A DNA stretch of 64,000 nucleotides, taken from NCBI RefSeq assembly GCF_003076515.1, contig NZ_CP022390.1:2232001-2296000 (forward strand), given 5' to 3'. The notes under the pieces are model-generated. The model saw only the letters and a program-made list of their open reading frames with translations. It made no database searches and was not told where the DNA came from. The translations under genes and the position numbers were made by a program. The DNA comes from Alcaligenes aquatilis. Lineage in GTDB: Bacteria > Pseudomonadota > Gammaproteobacteria > Burkholderiales > Burkholderiaceae_B. Of this stretch, positions 56,092 to 64,000 are shown one piece after another (the first letter of the stretch is position 1; each line of letters opens with the position of its first letter).

Positions 56092-57288
56092 ATGTTTGGC
56101 GATTTCAATCTTGCGTCTCCCTATCCGGCTTATGCCCGCCTTCGCCAGGGGCCACCTTTGGTGTGGGATGCGGATTTCTGTGGTGGGGCGTGGCTGGTCC
56201 ACAGGCACGGCGATGTCCAAGCCGCCCTGCGGCATCCCGATTTAAGTGTGCGGCGTGTTGGTGGGTGGGTATCTCAAGCAGGTGCTCATCCCTCCCCGCG
56301 TCTGCAAACCTTCAAGGGCTTGATGGCCAGGACACTGGTGTTTCTGGATCGTCCCCGTCACACCCGTGTCCGGCGAGTGGTGAATGCCGCCTTTAGCGCA
56401 AAGGCCTTGGACACCCTACACGGCACCATTGAAAAGCGCGTTGCGCAAATCCACCTGGGCTTGGAAAACAAACTACAGCACGGCTCTGCCGATCTGGTGG
56501 ATGAAGTCTGCCGTCCGCTCCCCGCCTTGGTCATGATGGATGTACTCGGTTTGCAGCAGCTACCCTTATCTGTTTTTCAGGCCTGGTCAGAGCAACTGGC
56601 GCGTTTTATTGGACAAGCGACACCAGATCAGCCCTTGTTGATGGACACGCAGGACGCCTTGTTGGATATGGCCGACTTTCTGGGGAACAGCGCCAACCTA
56701 CAAGAAGGTGGCTTGGCTTGGCGGCTTTTGCATGACAAGCAACTCTCTCTTCAAGGCAGGCGCGAACGTTTGGCGCAGTCCTGTATGTTGCTCTTTGCCG
56801 GCTATGAAACCTCCCGGCATCTGCTCAGCTCCTTGTTTCAAACTCTGCTGGACGACTGCACAAAGCAGCAAGACTTGCTATCGAATCCCCAGAAGATTCC
56901 TGCCGCGATCAAAGAGGTGCTGCGCCACGACAGCCCGATTCAATACACAGCCAGACGTTTGATGCAGGACCAGCACTGGCACGGTCAGCATTTACGCAAG
57001 GGACAATTGCTGCTGTTGCTTTTGGGCGCTGCCAACCGGGACCCGGAGATTTTTGCCCATCCCGACGAGCTGGATTTCAATCGCAACAATCAGGCCGAGC
57101 TCTCCATGGGCCACGGAATTCATCATTGCCTGGGTGCTGGTTTGGTGCAGTTGGAAGCCAGGCTGACGCTTGAGCAGTTCCTGCCTTTATTACCTCGCCT
57201 TCAATTAGGCCAAGGTGAACGCATTCAGCTTCCCGCCTATCGGGGCTGGAACCGCTTGTCGGTTCAATACCGGGCCTTGCTGTCATGA
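56092..57288 (+). CDS. cytochrome P450, probable biotin-precursor (BioI-like) enzyme
   Basis: The 398-aa P450 has the I-helix oxygen motif FAGYETSR (Thr240), ExxR as EVLR (275-278) and the heme segment SMGHGIHHCLGAGL with thiolate Cys346; the usual phenylalanine of FxxGxHxCxG is replaced by serine-methionine. It overlaps bioF by ATGA and leads the operon bioF-bioA-bioD. In Bacillus, the P450 BioI cleaves acyl-ACP to pimeloyl-ACP. The same role here is inferred from the position; no bioC or bioH is in the window. Confidence 0.88.
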   Translation: MFGDFNLASPYPAYARLRQGPPLVWDADFCGGAWLVHRHGDVQAALRHPDLSVRRVGGWVSQAGAHPSPRLQTFKGLMARTLVFLDRPRHTRVRRVVNAAFSAKALDTLHGTIEKRVAQIHLGLENKLQHGSADLVDEVCRPLPALVMMDVLGLQQLPLSVFQAWSEQLARFIGQATPDQPLLMDTQDALLDMADFLGNSANLQEGGLAWRLLHDKQLSLQGRRERLAQSCMLLFAGYETSRHLLSSLFQTLLDDCTKQQDLLSNPQKIPAAIKEVLRHDSPIQYTARRLMQDQHWHGQHLRKGQLLLLLLGAANRDPEIFAHPDELDFNRNNQAELSMGHGIHHCLGAGLVQLEARLTLEQFLPLLPRLQLGQGERIQLPAYRGWNRLSVQYRALLS

Positions 57289-58451
57289 GTGCTTTTCTCT
57301 CTCACCTGGATCAACAACTGAAGGCGTTGAAAGCCAAGAAGCTGTGGCGACAAAGAGCCATCAGCCGTCCCTTGCCAAACGCGCATATCGAACGCAATGG
57401 CCAGGTCTTGCTGAATTTCGCCGGCAATGACTATCTGGGGCTGAGTCAGCACCCAGCGCTCAAGCAGCTACAAGCACAGGACGTCGCCGGAGCCACCGCA
57501 TCTCCGCTGATTTGTGGGCATCATGCACAGGCTCAGGCACTGGAGCAGGATCTGGCAGACTGGAGTGGCTTTGAGGCCAGCCGTCTTTTTGTCAGTGGTT
57601 ATCAGGCCAGCTTGGGTGTCATTCCCGCGCTAGTCGGCACTGGCGACACGATCTTCTGTGACAGGCTGAACCACGCCAGCCTGATTGATGCCAGCCGTCT
57701 ATCCGGCGCCCGTTTACACGTCTATCCCCATAGGGATATGGCACGCCTGGATGACTTACTCAGCCGCCCTACGACAGGGTTCAAGCTGGTGATCTCGGAC
57801 AGCCTGTTCAGCATGGACGGAACGATTGCCCCGCTTGATGAACTGATCGCCTTATGCGAACGCCACGATGCTTTGTTGTATCTGGACGATGCGCATGGCC
57901 TGGGGGTATTGGGTGAAAACGGACGCGGCGCGCCGGAACATTTTCAGCTCAAGGCCACGCAACGTCAGCGCCTGATTTATCTGGGGACTTTTGGCAAGGC
58001 AGCCGGTCAAGGCGGCGCGTTTATCGCCTGCTCCCATAGCCTGGCGGACTGGCTCACTCAATCGGCTCGCAGCTATGTGTACAGCACCGGGCTGGCCCCA
58101 GCTCATTGCGCATCCTTGCTGGCCTGTCTGCAACTAATCAAACAAGCTCAAGCACAGCGGACCTTGCTGACAGAACACATCCAAACGCTGCAAACCCTGA
58201 GCCGGAATCTGCCCTGGCGCTTGGCTCCGTCCAAGACGCCGGTACAAAGCCTGCTGATTGGCGAGGTCGAACCCACCTTGCAGCTATCCGAAACGCTCCT
58301 TCAAAAAGGTATTTGGGCACCGGCCATACGACCGCCCACCGTTCCCCGCCATCAAGCCCGATTACGCATTTCCCTGTCTGCCGCGCACCGGCATCAAGAC
58401 ATTGAACAACTGGTCCAGGCACTACATGAAGCCGCCCACTCTTTACGGTGA
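57285..58451 (+). CDS. bioF: 8-amino-7-oxononanoate synthase
   Basis: This PLP enzyme condenses pimeloyl-ACP/CoA with alanine, the first ring-building step of biotin synthesis. The 388-aa length is right. PLP-binding features are Lys238 in LGTFGKAAGQGG, the DDAHGLGVLG aspartate-histidine motif (201-210) and CDRLNHASLIDA. It overlaps the P450 by 4 bases and precedes bioA by 6, so all are co-translated. Confidence 0.96.
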   Translation: MSAFLSHLDQQLKALKAKKLWRQRAISRPLPNAHIERNGQVLLNFAGNDYLGLSQHPALKQLQAQDVAGATASPLICGHHAQAQALEQDLADWSGFEASRLFVSGYQASLGVIPALVGTGDTIFCDRLNHASLIDASRLSGARLHVYPHRDMARLDDLLSRPTTGFKLVISDSLFSMDGTIAPLDELIALCERHDALLYLDDAHGLGVLGENGRGAPEHFQLKATQRQRLIYLGTFGKAAGQGGAFIACSHSLADWLTQSARSYVYSTGLAPAHCASLLACLQLIKQAQAQRTLLTEHIQTLQTLSRNLPWRLAPSKTPVQSLLIGEVEPTLQLSETLLQKGIWAPAIRPPTVPRHQARLRISLSAAHRHQDIEQLVQALHEAAHSLR

Positions 58452-58457
58452 TTTGCC

Positions 58458-59798
58458 ATGAACTCAAACTCCCTCCCTCCTTTGGCCCAACGCAGCTTGC
58501 AAGCGGTCTGGCATCCTTGCACTCAAATGCAGCACCATGATCGGGGCGTGCCGCTACTGGCCATCAAACGCGCCCAAGGTGCCTGGCTGTATGATGCTCA
58601 CGGCAACGCCTACCTGGACGCCATCAGCTCCTGGTGGGTAAACCTGTTCGGGCATAGCCACCCGCATCTGGTGCAGGCAATTAGCGATCAGGTACAGCAG
58701 TTAGACCACATCATGCTCTGCGGCCTGACCCACGAGCCGGTCGTGCAACTGTCCGAGCGCTTGGCCGCCTTGAGCGATCATCGCTTAGGCCATGCTTTTT
58801 ATGCCAGCGATGGCGCTTCCGCCGTGGAAATTGCCCTCAAGCTAAGCGTGCATTACTGGCGCAACCAGGGGCAGGAGCACAAGCACCGTTTCGTAGGCAT
58901 CGCACAGGGCTACCACGGCGAGACGCTGGGTGCGCTAGCCGTGACCGATGTGCCCTTGTTCCGAGAAAACTACGGCTCACAGCTAGGCCAGCAGTACACC
59001 GCAGCCAGCCCCGATCTGCGGCAGGCCAAGAGCCCGGACGAACACAGCCAGATCACCGAAAACGCCCTGCAGTCTTTGGAACAGATTCTGAATAGCCATC
59101 AGGATATTGCCGCTGTGATTTTGGAACCCCTGGTGCAATGTGCGGCTGGCATGTGCATGCACTCACCCGACTATCTGCGCGGTGTGCGCGAGCTATGCGA
59201 CCGCTATCAGGTGCATTTGATTCTGGACGAAATTGCTGTGGGTTGCGGGCGTACCGGCACCTTCTTTGCCTGTGAGCAAGCAGGTATCTGGCCAGATCTG
59301 CTGTGCTTGTCCAAGGGAATTACCGGCGGGACATTGCCTTTGTCCGTGGTGCTATCCAGCCCCACGATTTATCAAGGTTTTTATGACCAGGACTTGCGTC
59401 GGGGCTTTCTGCATTCCCACTCCTACACCGGCAACCCCTTGGCCTGCCGCGCAGCGCTGGCCACCTTGGAGCTGTTTCAGCAATACCCTGTCTACGAGCT
59501 GCAAAAAACGCTGGGACAAGCACTTGATGACGGCTTGCACAAACTGAATCGGCAATATCCCAAGATGCAGCATCTGCGCCGCTGCGGAGTGATCTGGGCC
59601 TTTGATCTGGACACGGGCCCAGCCCGGTACGATCACCAGGGCTTCGCACGACGCTTTTACCACTCTGCCCTGCAACAGGGGCTGATGCTGCGCCCTATCG
59701 GCAATACGGTATATCTGATGCCCGGCTATCTATGGGGTACGAAAGAAATCGAACATGTATTGACTGGCTTAGGTCGCCTGCTAAAGGAATACGCATGA
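58458..59798 (+). CDS. bioA: adenosylmethionine-8-amino-7-oxononanoate aminotransferase
   Basis: BioA uses SAM as amino donor to make 7,8-diaminononanoate. The 446-aa class III aminotransferase has VWHPCTQMQHH at the N-terminus, the substrate-pocket AISSWWVNLFGHSHP, LILDEIAVGCGRTG with the PLP aspartate and Lys286 in LSKGITGG. It overlaps bioD by ATGA. Length and motifs are normal. Confidence 0.97.
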   Translation: MNSNSLPPLAQRSLQAVWHPCTQMQHHDRGVPLLAIKRAQGAWLYDAHGNAYLDAISSWWVNLFGHSHPHLVQAISDQVQQLDHIMLCGLTHEPVVQLSERLAALSDHRLGHAFYASDGASAVEIALKLSVHYWRNQGQEHKHRFVGIAQGYHGETLGALAVTDVPLFRENYGSQLGQQYTAASPDLRQAKSPDEHSQITENALQSLEQILNSHQDIAAVILEPLVQCAAGMCMHSPDYLRGVRELCDRYQVHLILDEIAVGCGRTGTFFACEQAGIWPDLLCLSKGITGGTLPLSVVLSSPTIYQGFYDQDLRRGFLHSHSYTGNPLACRAALATLELFQQYPVYELQKTLGQALDDGLHKLNRQYPKMQHLRRCGVIWAFDLDTGPARYDHQGFARRFYHSALQQGLMLRPIGNTVYLMPGYLWGTKEIEHVLTGLGRLLKEYA

Positions 59799-60487
59799 GG
59801 GCCTGCTTTGTGACGGGCACCGATACGGAGATTGGCAAAACGCTGGTCAGCTCGGCGTTGCTCCACGTGCTGAACCAAAGCGGCGCAAGCACGCTAGGCA
59901 TCAAACCCATTGCATCGGGAGCGGAAGAAATAAATGGCCGTCTACACAACGAGGATGTGAATGCCCTGGCGCGGCACTCCAGCCTGAACGCTGCCCCGGA
60001 AACGCTGACACCGTACCTGTTTAAACCGGCTGCGGCCCCTCATATTCTGGCTGAGCAAGCAGGCATCGAATTGGAACCGACTCTGATTCAAAAGACGGTT
60101 CAAGCAGCGGTGAAATCAGCGGACTATGTCGTCGTCGAAGGGGTGGGTGGCTTCATGCTGCCCTTGGGCCAAGGTCGGACAGGCGTCGATCTGGCGCAGG
60201 CTTTGCAGCTACCAGTGGTCTTGGTTGTTGGTTTACGTTTGGGGGCCTTGAATCATGCTTTGCTGACGGCTCAAGCCATACGCGCCAGTGGTTTGCCCCT
60301 GCTGGGCTGGGTCGCCAACCACATCGCCCCGGAGATGAGTTATACCAAGGAGAACCTGCAAACGCTGCATGACTATCTGCCCGGCCCTTGTCTGGGTGTC
60401 ATTCCAAGACTGAATGCCACCACACTGGATGATCGTATCCAGCAAGCGGCGCACTATCTACGTTCACCCTGGGAAGATAAAGACTAA
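59795..60487 (+). CDS. bioD: dethiobiotin synthetase
   Basis: BioD closes the ureido ring with ATP and CO2. The 230-aa protein opens with the P-loop FVTGTDTEIGKT and has KPIASG and VVVEGVGGFMLPL. The ATG at 59795 is chosen because it overlaps the bioA stop (ATGA) and sits one helix before the P-loop; an upstream in-frame start lies inside bioA. It ends the operon; bioB is not in the window. Confidence 0.95.
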   Translation: MRACFVTGTDTEIGKTLVSSALLHVLNQSGASTLGIKPIASGAEEINGRLHNEDVNALARHSSLNAAPETLTPYLFKPAAAPHILAEQAGIELEPTLIQKTVQAAVKSADYVVVEGVGGFMLPLGQGRTGVDLAQALQLPVVLVVGLRLGALNHALLTAQAIRASGLPLLGWVANHIAPEMSYTKENLQTLHDYLPGPCLGVIPRLNATTLDDRIQQAAHYLRSPWEDKD

Positions 60488-60503
60488 GCGCTTTTTATGG
60501 AGC

Positions 60504-60890
60504 TTAAAGAAAGTAGCTGCCGACGCTACCTAGAAACGCCACGCCCAGCAGCAGACACACCGCGCCGCCCAAGGCAAAACGCAAGGCGGGGTTGGCAGAC
60601 CAGACGTCCACGCAGCGATTTAGCACGCGTTGACGCCATGTTCCCTGCCCTGCTGCGGCTTGCCGGGATGTTGCACGCAAATTGGTCAGTTGCTCCTGGC
60701 TGATTCCATCCATCGCTTCCCACTCCAGCTTCCAACGCAAGAAAGCAGCCTGGTGCTGGGGATCAATGGACAGCCAGGCACGGAACGCGGACTGGCTGCG
60801 GGCATCGTTCCGGTGTTTGGGATCATGATGTTTAAGCAGCCAGCTCAAGGCCTGCTCATCAATGTGCTGCATGTGCTCGTCCTTAGACAT
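60504..60890 (-). CDS. truncated FecR-like anti-sigma protein (DUF4880 plus membrane helix only)
   Basis: The 128-aa frame has the FecR N-terminal domain (EQALSWLLKHHDPKHRNDARSQSAFRAWLSIDPQHQAAFLRWKLEWEAM, residues 10-58), a basic linker, and a C-terminal hydrophobic segment (RFALGGAVCLLLGVAFLGSVG). Complete FecR proteins are about 320 aa with a periplasmic FecR domain after the helix; here it stops directly after it. The start ATG overlaps the sigma gene by 8 bases. It could still hold a sigma factor at the membrane but cannot sense a receptor. Confidence 0.75.
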   Translation of the reverse strand: MSKDEHMQHIDEQALSWLLKHHDPKHRNDARSQSAFRAWLSIDPQHQAAFLRWKLEWEAMDGISQEQLTNLRATSRQAAAGQGTWRQRVLNRCVDVWSANPALRFALGGAVCLLLGVAFLGSVGSYFL

Positions 60891-61203
60891 ACGAACCAGC
60901 CGGACGCGGCACGACCCCATCCACCCGATTGGCCTGTGCCGGATTGTGACGGCACGCCAGCATAGCCATGCGGATATAGTGCTCAACCACTCGGGGGCTA
61001 GTGCCCATGCGAGTCGCAATTTCTTTGTAGTTCAGCCCCTCGAAGCGATGCAGCACAAAAGCTTCGCGACGACGACGAGGCAAGGCCTCGATCATCGCCA
61101 ACACACGAGCCCCCGGTTCTGAAGGAGCATGAACAGAGGCTTGTGAGCCACGCAGCATGCGCAGGCAAAAACGTAAACCGTTACGGTAAAACGATTTCAG
61201 CAT
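60883..61203 (-). CDS. ECF-type sigma factor reduced to region 4
   Basis: The 106-aa frame carries a sigma region 4 helix-turn-helix (IEALPRRRREAFVLHRFEGLNYKEIATRMGTSPRVVEHYIRMAMLACR, residues 36-83) like FecI-group sigma factors, but region 2, needed for core binding and -10 melting, is absent. The ATG at 61203 has GGGAG with a 7-base spacer and a Fur box just upstream, so this is a real short gene rather than a cut one. It may act together with another protein or modulate another iron sigma factor. Confidence 0.72.
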   Translation of the reverse strand: MLKSFYRNGLRFCLRMLRGSQASVHAPSEPGARVLAMIEALPRRRREAFVLHRFEGLNYKEIATRMGTSPRVVEHYIRMAMLACRHNPAQANRVDGVVPRPAGSYV

Positions 61204-61229
61204 GGGCCACTCCCTAAAACACACTAAAT

Positions 61230-61248
61230 GATAATAGTTCCTATTATC
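61230..61248 (-). promoter_or_regulatory. Fur box for the truncated sigma/FecR pair
   Basis: GATAATAG-TTC-CTATTATC is a perfect inverted repeat with 8-base arms, close to the 19-base Fur consensus GATAATGATAATCATTATC. It lies 27 to 45 bases upstream of the sigma start. Confidence 0.78.
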
Positions 61249-61322
61249 TTTACTGTTTTGGAGAAAGTCCAGCCCTGCTCGATAAAGATTTACTCTGCTC
61301 AGAAAATAAAAGGTGCTCTCTC

Positions 61323-61550
61323 TCAAACCCCTGCCAGAAAAAGGCCTTGCGCCACTTTCAGGGGCAACAGCAATACAGACACTACCAACAAAGCCCAGCG
61401 TAGCCTGAAAAAAGTACTGCGTCCTTTCAGGAAAAGGCCGTCAAGTGCCTCTTCTTCTGTAAAGGGAAAACAAGCGCTAATCACCTTGACCTCATAGTAT
61501 TCCTTGCCCCTGTTAGCTCTTCTTCGATAAGAGAAAAAGAGCAAGGTCAC
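61323..61550 (-). CDS. possible small membrane protein, weakly supported
   Basis: A 75-codon frame starting at GTG, with one hydrophobic stretch near the C-terminus (RWALLVVSVLLLPLKVAQGLFL). It lies between the bamC terminator and the Fur box. It lacks a ribosome site and any recognised motif, so it may be chance. Confidence 0.22.
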   Translation of the reverse strand: MTLLFFSYRRRANRGKEYYEVKVISACFPFTEEEALDGLFLKGRSTFFRLRWALLVVSVLLLPLKVAQGLFLAGV

Positions 61551-61570
61551 GCAGTACGGGGCAAAGACAT

Positions 61571-61605
61571 AAAAAAAGCCCTGGCACGAAACCAGGGCTT
61601 TTTCC
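61571..61605 (-). terminator. terminator of dapA-bamC
   Basis: AAAGCCCTGG (61575-61584) pairs with CCAGGGCTTT (61592-61601), with A and T runs on both sides; it works for the leftward bamC transcript and could also stop rightward ones. Confidence 0.85.
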
Positions 61606-61633
61606 AGGCGACCCGCAGGCCAGCTTACAACAA

Positions 61634-62767
61634 TCAGCTACCGGGGCGCAGATTGGTGGACAGCACATTAATAATGCGCTTGGCTGTCGCCGTCGTCTGT
61701 TCCTGGCCTTGCTGATCCAGCACCGTTACGCGAGTGCCTGCACCTTGGGCACTGAGCTTGATGCGGAACGGAGTGGCTTCGGCGGTGTTGCGGCTGCCGA
61801 AGAGGCGACCAATAATGTTTTGCTGTTCGATCTTCTCGCCGGTATCCGAATCCAGATAGCGGATAAAGAATTCACCAGCGGAACGGTCACGATCCTCAAC
61901 CGAGAAGCCGGCGGAGTCGATGGCAACGCCAACACGACGCCATGCACGATCAAAGGACTCGTTCAGCATCAATTCGGCCTGATCGCCCTTGTCTGAGGTC
62001 TGGACTTGAACGCCAGCAGGATCCTTGGTGGCATTGGCCACTTGTTCACGTGCGGTTTCAATATCCGAGCCCAAAAACACCATCATGCGAGCCAGCATGG
62101 CGGCATTCAGACCGGGATCTTCTTTGGCAAACACCCACTTAAAGGCGGTGCCGTCTGCCGTCGGTGTCTCTTCCATATGCTGGTGAGACACATAGATTTC
62201 GGTCTTGTTGCCGACACGCTCAAAGCGGGTGCGGAAGCGGTCACGTTCGCCGCTGTCAAAGACCTGGTCGATGATGGAACCCAAGGCGCTGCGAATCCAG
62301 CTTTCTGGAATCTTGGCACGGTTTTCAGCCCAATCGGTCTGGATCAAACCAGCACGAGGATCTTGAGACTGAATGGTAAAACCATGATCACCCCAGAATT
62401 CGATAATACGGGGGAACAGGTCTTCCACGGGCCGGTCTACAACCAGCCAACGCAGATCACCGTCACGCATCACCTTGATGGCGTCGGACTGAGGCAGGAT
62501 ATCATCTGCCCCGCCTTTGAGTTGCTGCGCATTCTGGCCTTGCGAGTAGACCGAATAAGACGTGACACCTTCTGGCGCACGGTAATGTGCGTCGCGGTTA
62601 GCCTGGGTCAGATCCGGCGGAATGCTCAATGGATCGCCTGCAACCGTACTCTTGTAATTCACCGACTCGCCCTGACCCATTATCTGGTCCATTGTCGAGC
62701 AGCCCGACAGTACCAATAGGCTCAAAGACAGCCCTATCAGGCTTTTATTAACTGGCTTAGCAATCAT
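61634..62767 (-). CDS. bamC: outer-membrane assembly lipoprotein BamC
   Basis: BamC is a lipoprotein of the BAM complex that inserts beta-barrel proteins into the outer membrane. The 377-aa protein has a lipobox LLVLSGC, the unstructured DYK...[16 protein letters not shown] N-terminal part that contacts BamD, and two helix-grip domains separated by [48 protein letters not shown]. The ATG at 62767 is chosen to place the lipobox correctly; it overlaps dapA by ATGA. dapA-bamC order is conserved widely. Confidence 0.92.
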   Translation of the reverse strand: MIAKPVNKSLIGLSLSLLVLSGCSTMDQIMGQGESVNYKSTVAGDPLSIPPDLTQANRDAHYRAPEGVTSYSVYSQGQNAQQLKGGADDILPQSDAIKVMRDGDLRWLVVDRPVEDLFPRIIEFWGDHGFTIQSQDPRAGLIQTDWAENRAKIPESWIRSALGSIIDQVFDSGERDRFRTRFERVGNKTEIYVSHQHMEETPTADGTAFKWVFAKEDPGLNAAMLARMMVFLGSDIETAREQVANATKDPAGVQVQTSDKGDQAELMLNESFDRAWRRVGVAIDSAGFSVEDRDRSAGEFFIRYLDSDTGEKIEQQNIIGRLFGSRNTAEATPFRIKLSAQGAGTRVTVLDQQGQEQTTATAKRIINVLSTNLRPGS

Positions 62768-63669
62768 GGAAGAAGATCCGCAAGTTTCAAGGATTGACGC
62801 AGCAATTCGTGATGCTGTGCACTTAACGGCGTCAATGGTAAACGATATCCCAGCTGAGTAAGGCCCATTTCTGCAACGGCCCATTTCACGGGAATGGGGT
62901 TAGCCTCAATAAACAGGTTCTTATTCAAACCTGCCAGATAGGCATTCAAACGGCGTACCGTCGGTACGTCCATATCCAGAGCAGCCTGACACAACTGGCT
63001 CATCAGGCGTGGGGCCACGTTGGCCGTCACGGAAATATTGCCTTTGGCGCCCAATAAGATATACGCAGCAGCGGTAGGATCATCACCGCTGACCACAATA
63101 AAGTCTTCCGGCGCATCGCGCAGCAGCAAGCCACCACGAGCCAAGTCGCCCGTTGCGTCCTTGATACCGATGATGTTGGGGATTTGAGCCAGACGCAGCA
63201 CGGTATCGTTCTGCAAATCGGCGACCGTGCGGCCTGGCACGTTGTACAAAAACTGGGGCAGGCTCACCGCTTCGGCAATAGCGCGAAAGTGCTGGTACAT
63301 GCCTTCCTGGGTGGGACGGTTGTAGTAAGGCACCACCGACAAGCCGGCATCTGCACCCACTTGCTGGGCGTGACGCGACAGCTCAATGGCCTCGCGGGTG
63401 GAGTTGCCACCCACACCAGCAATCACCGGAACACGACCGGCGGCGTGCTCAACGGCAATCTTGATCAGTTCAGCGTGTTCATCAACCGACACCGTAGGCG
63501 ATTCGCCCGAGGTCCCAACAACCACCAGCACACGCGTTCCTTCCTGAATGTGCCAGTCGATCAGCTTTCGGTAAGCGGCAAAATCCAGACCCCCATTGGG
63601 ATCCATGGGTGTAACAAGGGCAACCATACTGCCCTGAAAATTGGAAATAGCAGAGTCCGAACTTGCCAT
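62764..63669 (-). CDS. dapA: 4-hydroxy-tetrahydrodipicolinate synthase
   Basis: DapA condenses pyruvate with aspartate semialdehyde towards diaminopimelate and lysine. The 301-aa protein has the Schiff-base lysine Lys170 in GIKDATGDL, the catalytic Tyr142 and NVPGR (Arg147), and [12 protein letters not shown]. The ATG at 63669 gives a 14-residue leader before the usual MVALVTPM; a start 13 codons upstream is less likely. It is coupled to bamC. Confidence 0.96.
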   Translation of the reverse strand: MASSDSAISNFQGSMVALVTPMDPNGGLDFAAYRKLIDWHIQEGTRVLVVVGTSGESPTVSVDEHAELIKIAVEHAAGRVPVIAGVGGNSTREAIELSRHAQQVGADAGLSVVPYYNRPTQEGMYQHFRAIAEAVSLPQFLYNVPGRTVADLQNDTVLRLAQIPNIIGIKDATGDLARGGLLLRDAPEDFIVVSGDDPTAAAYILLGAKGNISVTANVAPRLMSQLCQAALDMDVPTVRRLNAYLAGLNKNLFIEANPIPVKWAVAEMGLTQLGYRLPLTPLSAQHHELLRQSLKLADLLP

Positions 63670-63748
63670 GATGAGATGAATCTCCGGGTTTAAGGCCCTA
63701 TAGCCCAAAAAAAATATGACTCACAAGTTTAACGGATAAGCCGTTAAA

Positions 63749-64000
63749 TCATAAGAACCATTTCAATATGCCTTCACCCAGTGCAATCAAAGGACTCATC
63801 AGGGTCCAGAGCACACCGGTAAACATCAGCAAGATCAGAATGATCATGCCATAAGGCTCGATACGAGAATAATGATAGGCCCAACGATTAGGCAATAGAC
63901 TAAATACAATGCGCCCACCGTCCAAAGGCGGCAAAGGCAGCAGATTCAGTGCCATCAACACCAGGTTGACCTGTACGCCAGCCACTGCCATCCCCATCCA
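63749..64000 (-). CDS. site-2 protease family protein, peptidase M50 (partial, N-terminus off the right edge)
   Basis: The visible C-terminal 83 codons contain NLLPLPPLDGGRIV, with the third zinc ligand Asp of the M50 family, two hydrophobic helices and a GILKWFL end. This matches small membrane metalloproteases often found next to scpA/tryptophanyl-tRNA synthetase genes. The HExxH half lies beyond the window. Cleaves membrane proteins, by family; substrate unknown. Confidence 0.85.
   Translation of the reverse strand, partial: WMGMAVAGVQVNLVLMALNLLPLPPLDGGRIVFSLLPNRWAYHYSRIEPYGMIILILLMFTGVLWTLMSPLIALGEGILKWFL

Noticed and set aside
60883..61326. A longer sigma factor starting at 61326
   Set aside because: The added 41 residues have no sigma region 2 likeness and would be encoded across the Fur box; the ATG at 61203 has a proper ribosome site.

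Overview
The window reads as a chromosomal segment of a betaproteobacterium of the Alcaligenaceae, closest in gene order and protein style to Alcaligenes/Achromobacter/Bordetella. This is judged from memory of family gene order (lysC next to a tRNA-Ser; tilS-accA-glycosylase-cysS-TPR-cyclophilin-lpxH; dapA-bamC; suhB back to back with trmJ), not from a search. Gene density is high and most genes are intact.

Left part (1-16089), mostly housekeeping: an SPFH membrane protein cut by the left edge, a secreted protein of unknown function, tRNA-Ser(GCU) with its own promoter and terminator, lysC, tilS, accA, a DNA glycosylase, cysS, then rightward a TPR protein, a cyclophilin and lpxH. A gene-free stretch (9873-10904) holds two diverged copies of a complex nested inverted-repeat element and a tetranucleotide microsatellite. 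Then come uppP, a TerC/CBS/CorC protein, suhB, trmJ and an IclR regulator.

Acquired segment (about 16487-20586): a frameshifted C-terminal remnant of a DUF3363-type conjugative relaxase, a LysR gene divergent from an aldo/keto reductase - carboxymuconolactone decarboxylase-like - MFS exporter operon, and a broken tyrosine integrase fragment. This looks like the scar of an integrative element that left a small redox/efflux cassette.

Malonate region (20941-31081): an AtoE-like transporter and an amidase of the malonamidase type head a complete biotin-independent malonate decarboxylase set (mdcA, C, D, E, G, B, H), with a convergent LysR regulator. The layout suggests uptake and hydrolysis of a malonate precursor, then decarboxylation to acetate and CO2.

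Middle part (31160-49349): MscS channel, a 3-copy array of paired DnaA-box-like sites, a methyltransferase, an LLM flavin oxidoreductase with a LysR gene, a Bug-type binding protein coupled to a gamma-glutamyltransferase, an ABC exporter, nagB, a MacAB-OprM-type tripartite efflux operon, and a Fur-boxed operon for a beta-propeller protein and a TonB-dependent siderophore receptor.

Right part (49526-64000): mutS, a RoxA-type ribosomal oxygenase, a BenE-type transporter, a small orphan array of type I-F-like CRISPR repeats, a biotin operon led by a cytochrome P450 (P450-bioF-bioA-bioD), a Fur-boxed pair of truncated genes (a sigma factor with only region 4, and a FecR with only its cytoplasmic and membrane parts), bamC, dapA and the end of an M50 site-2 protease cut by the right edge.
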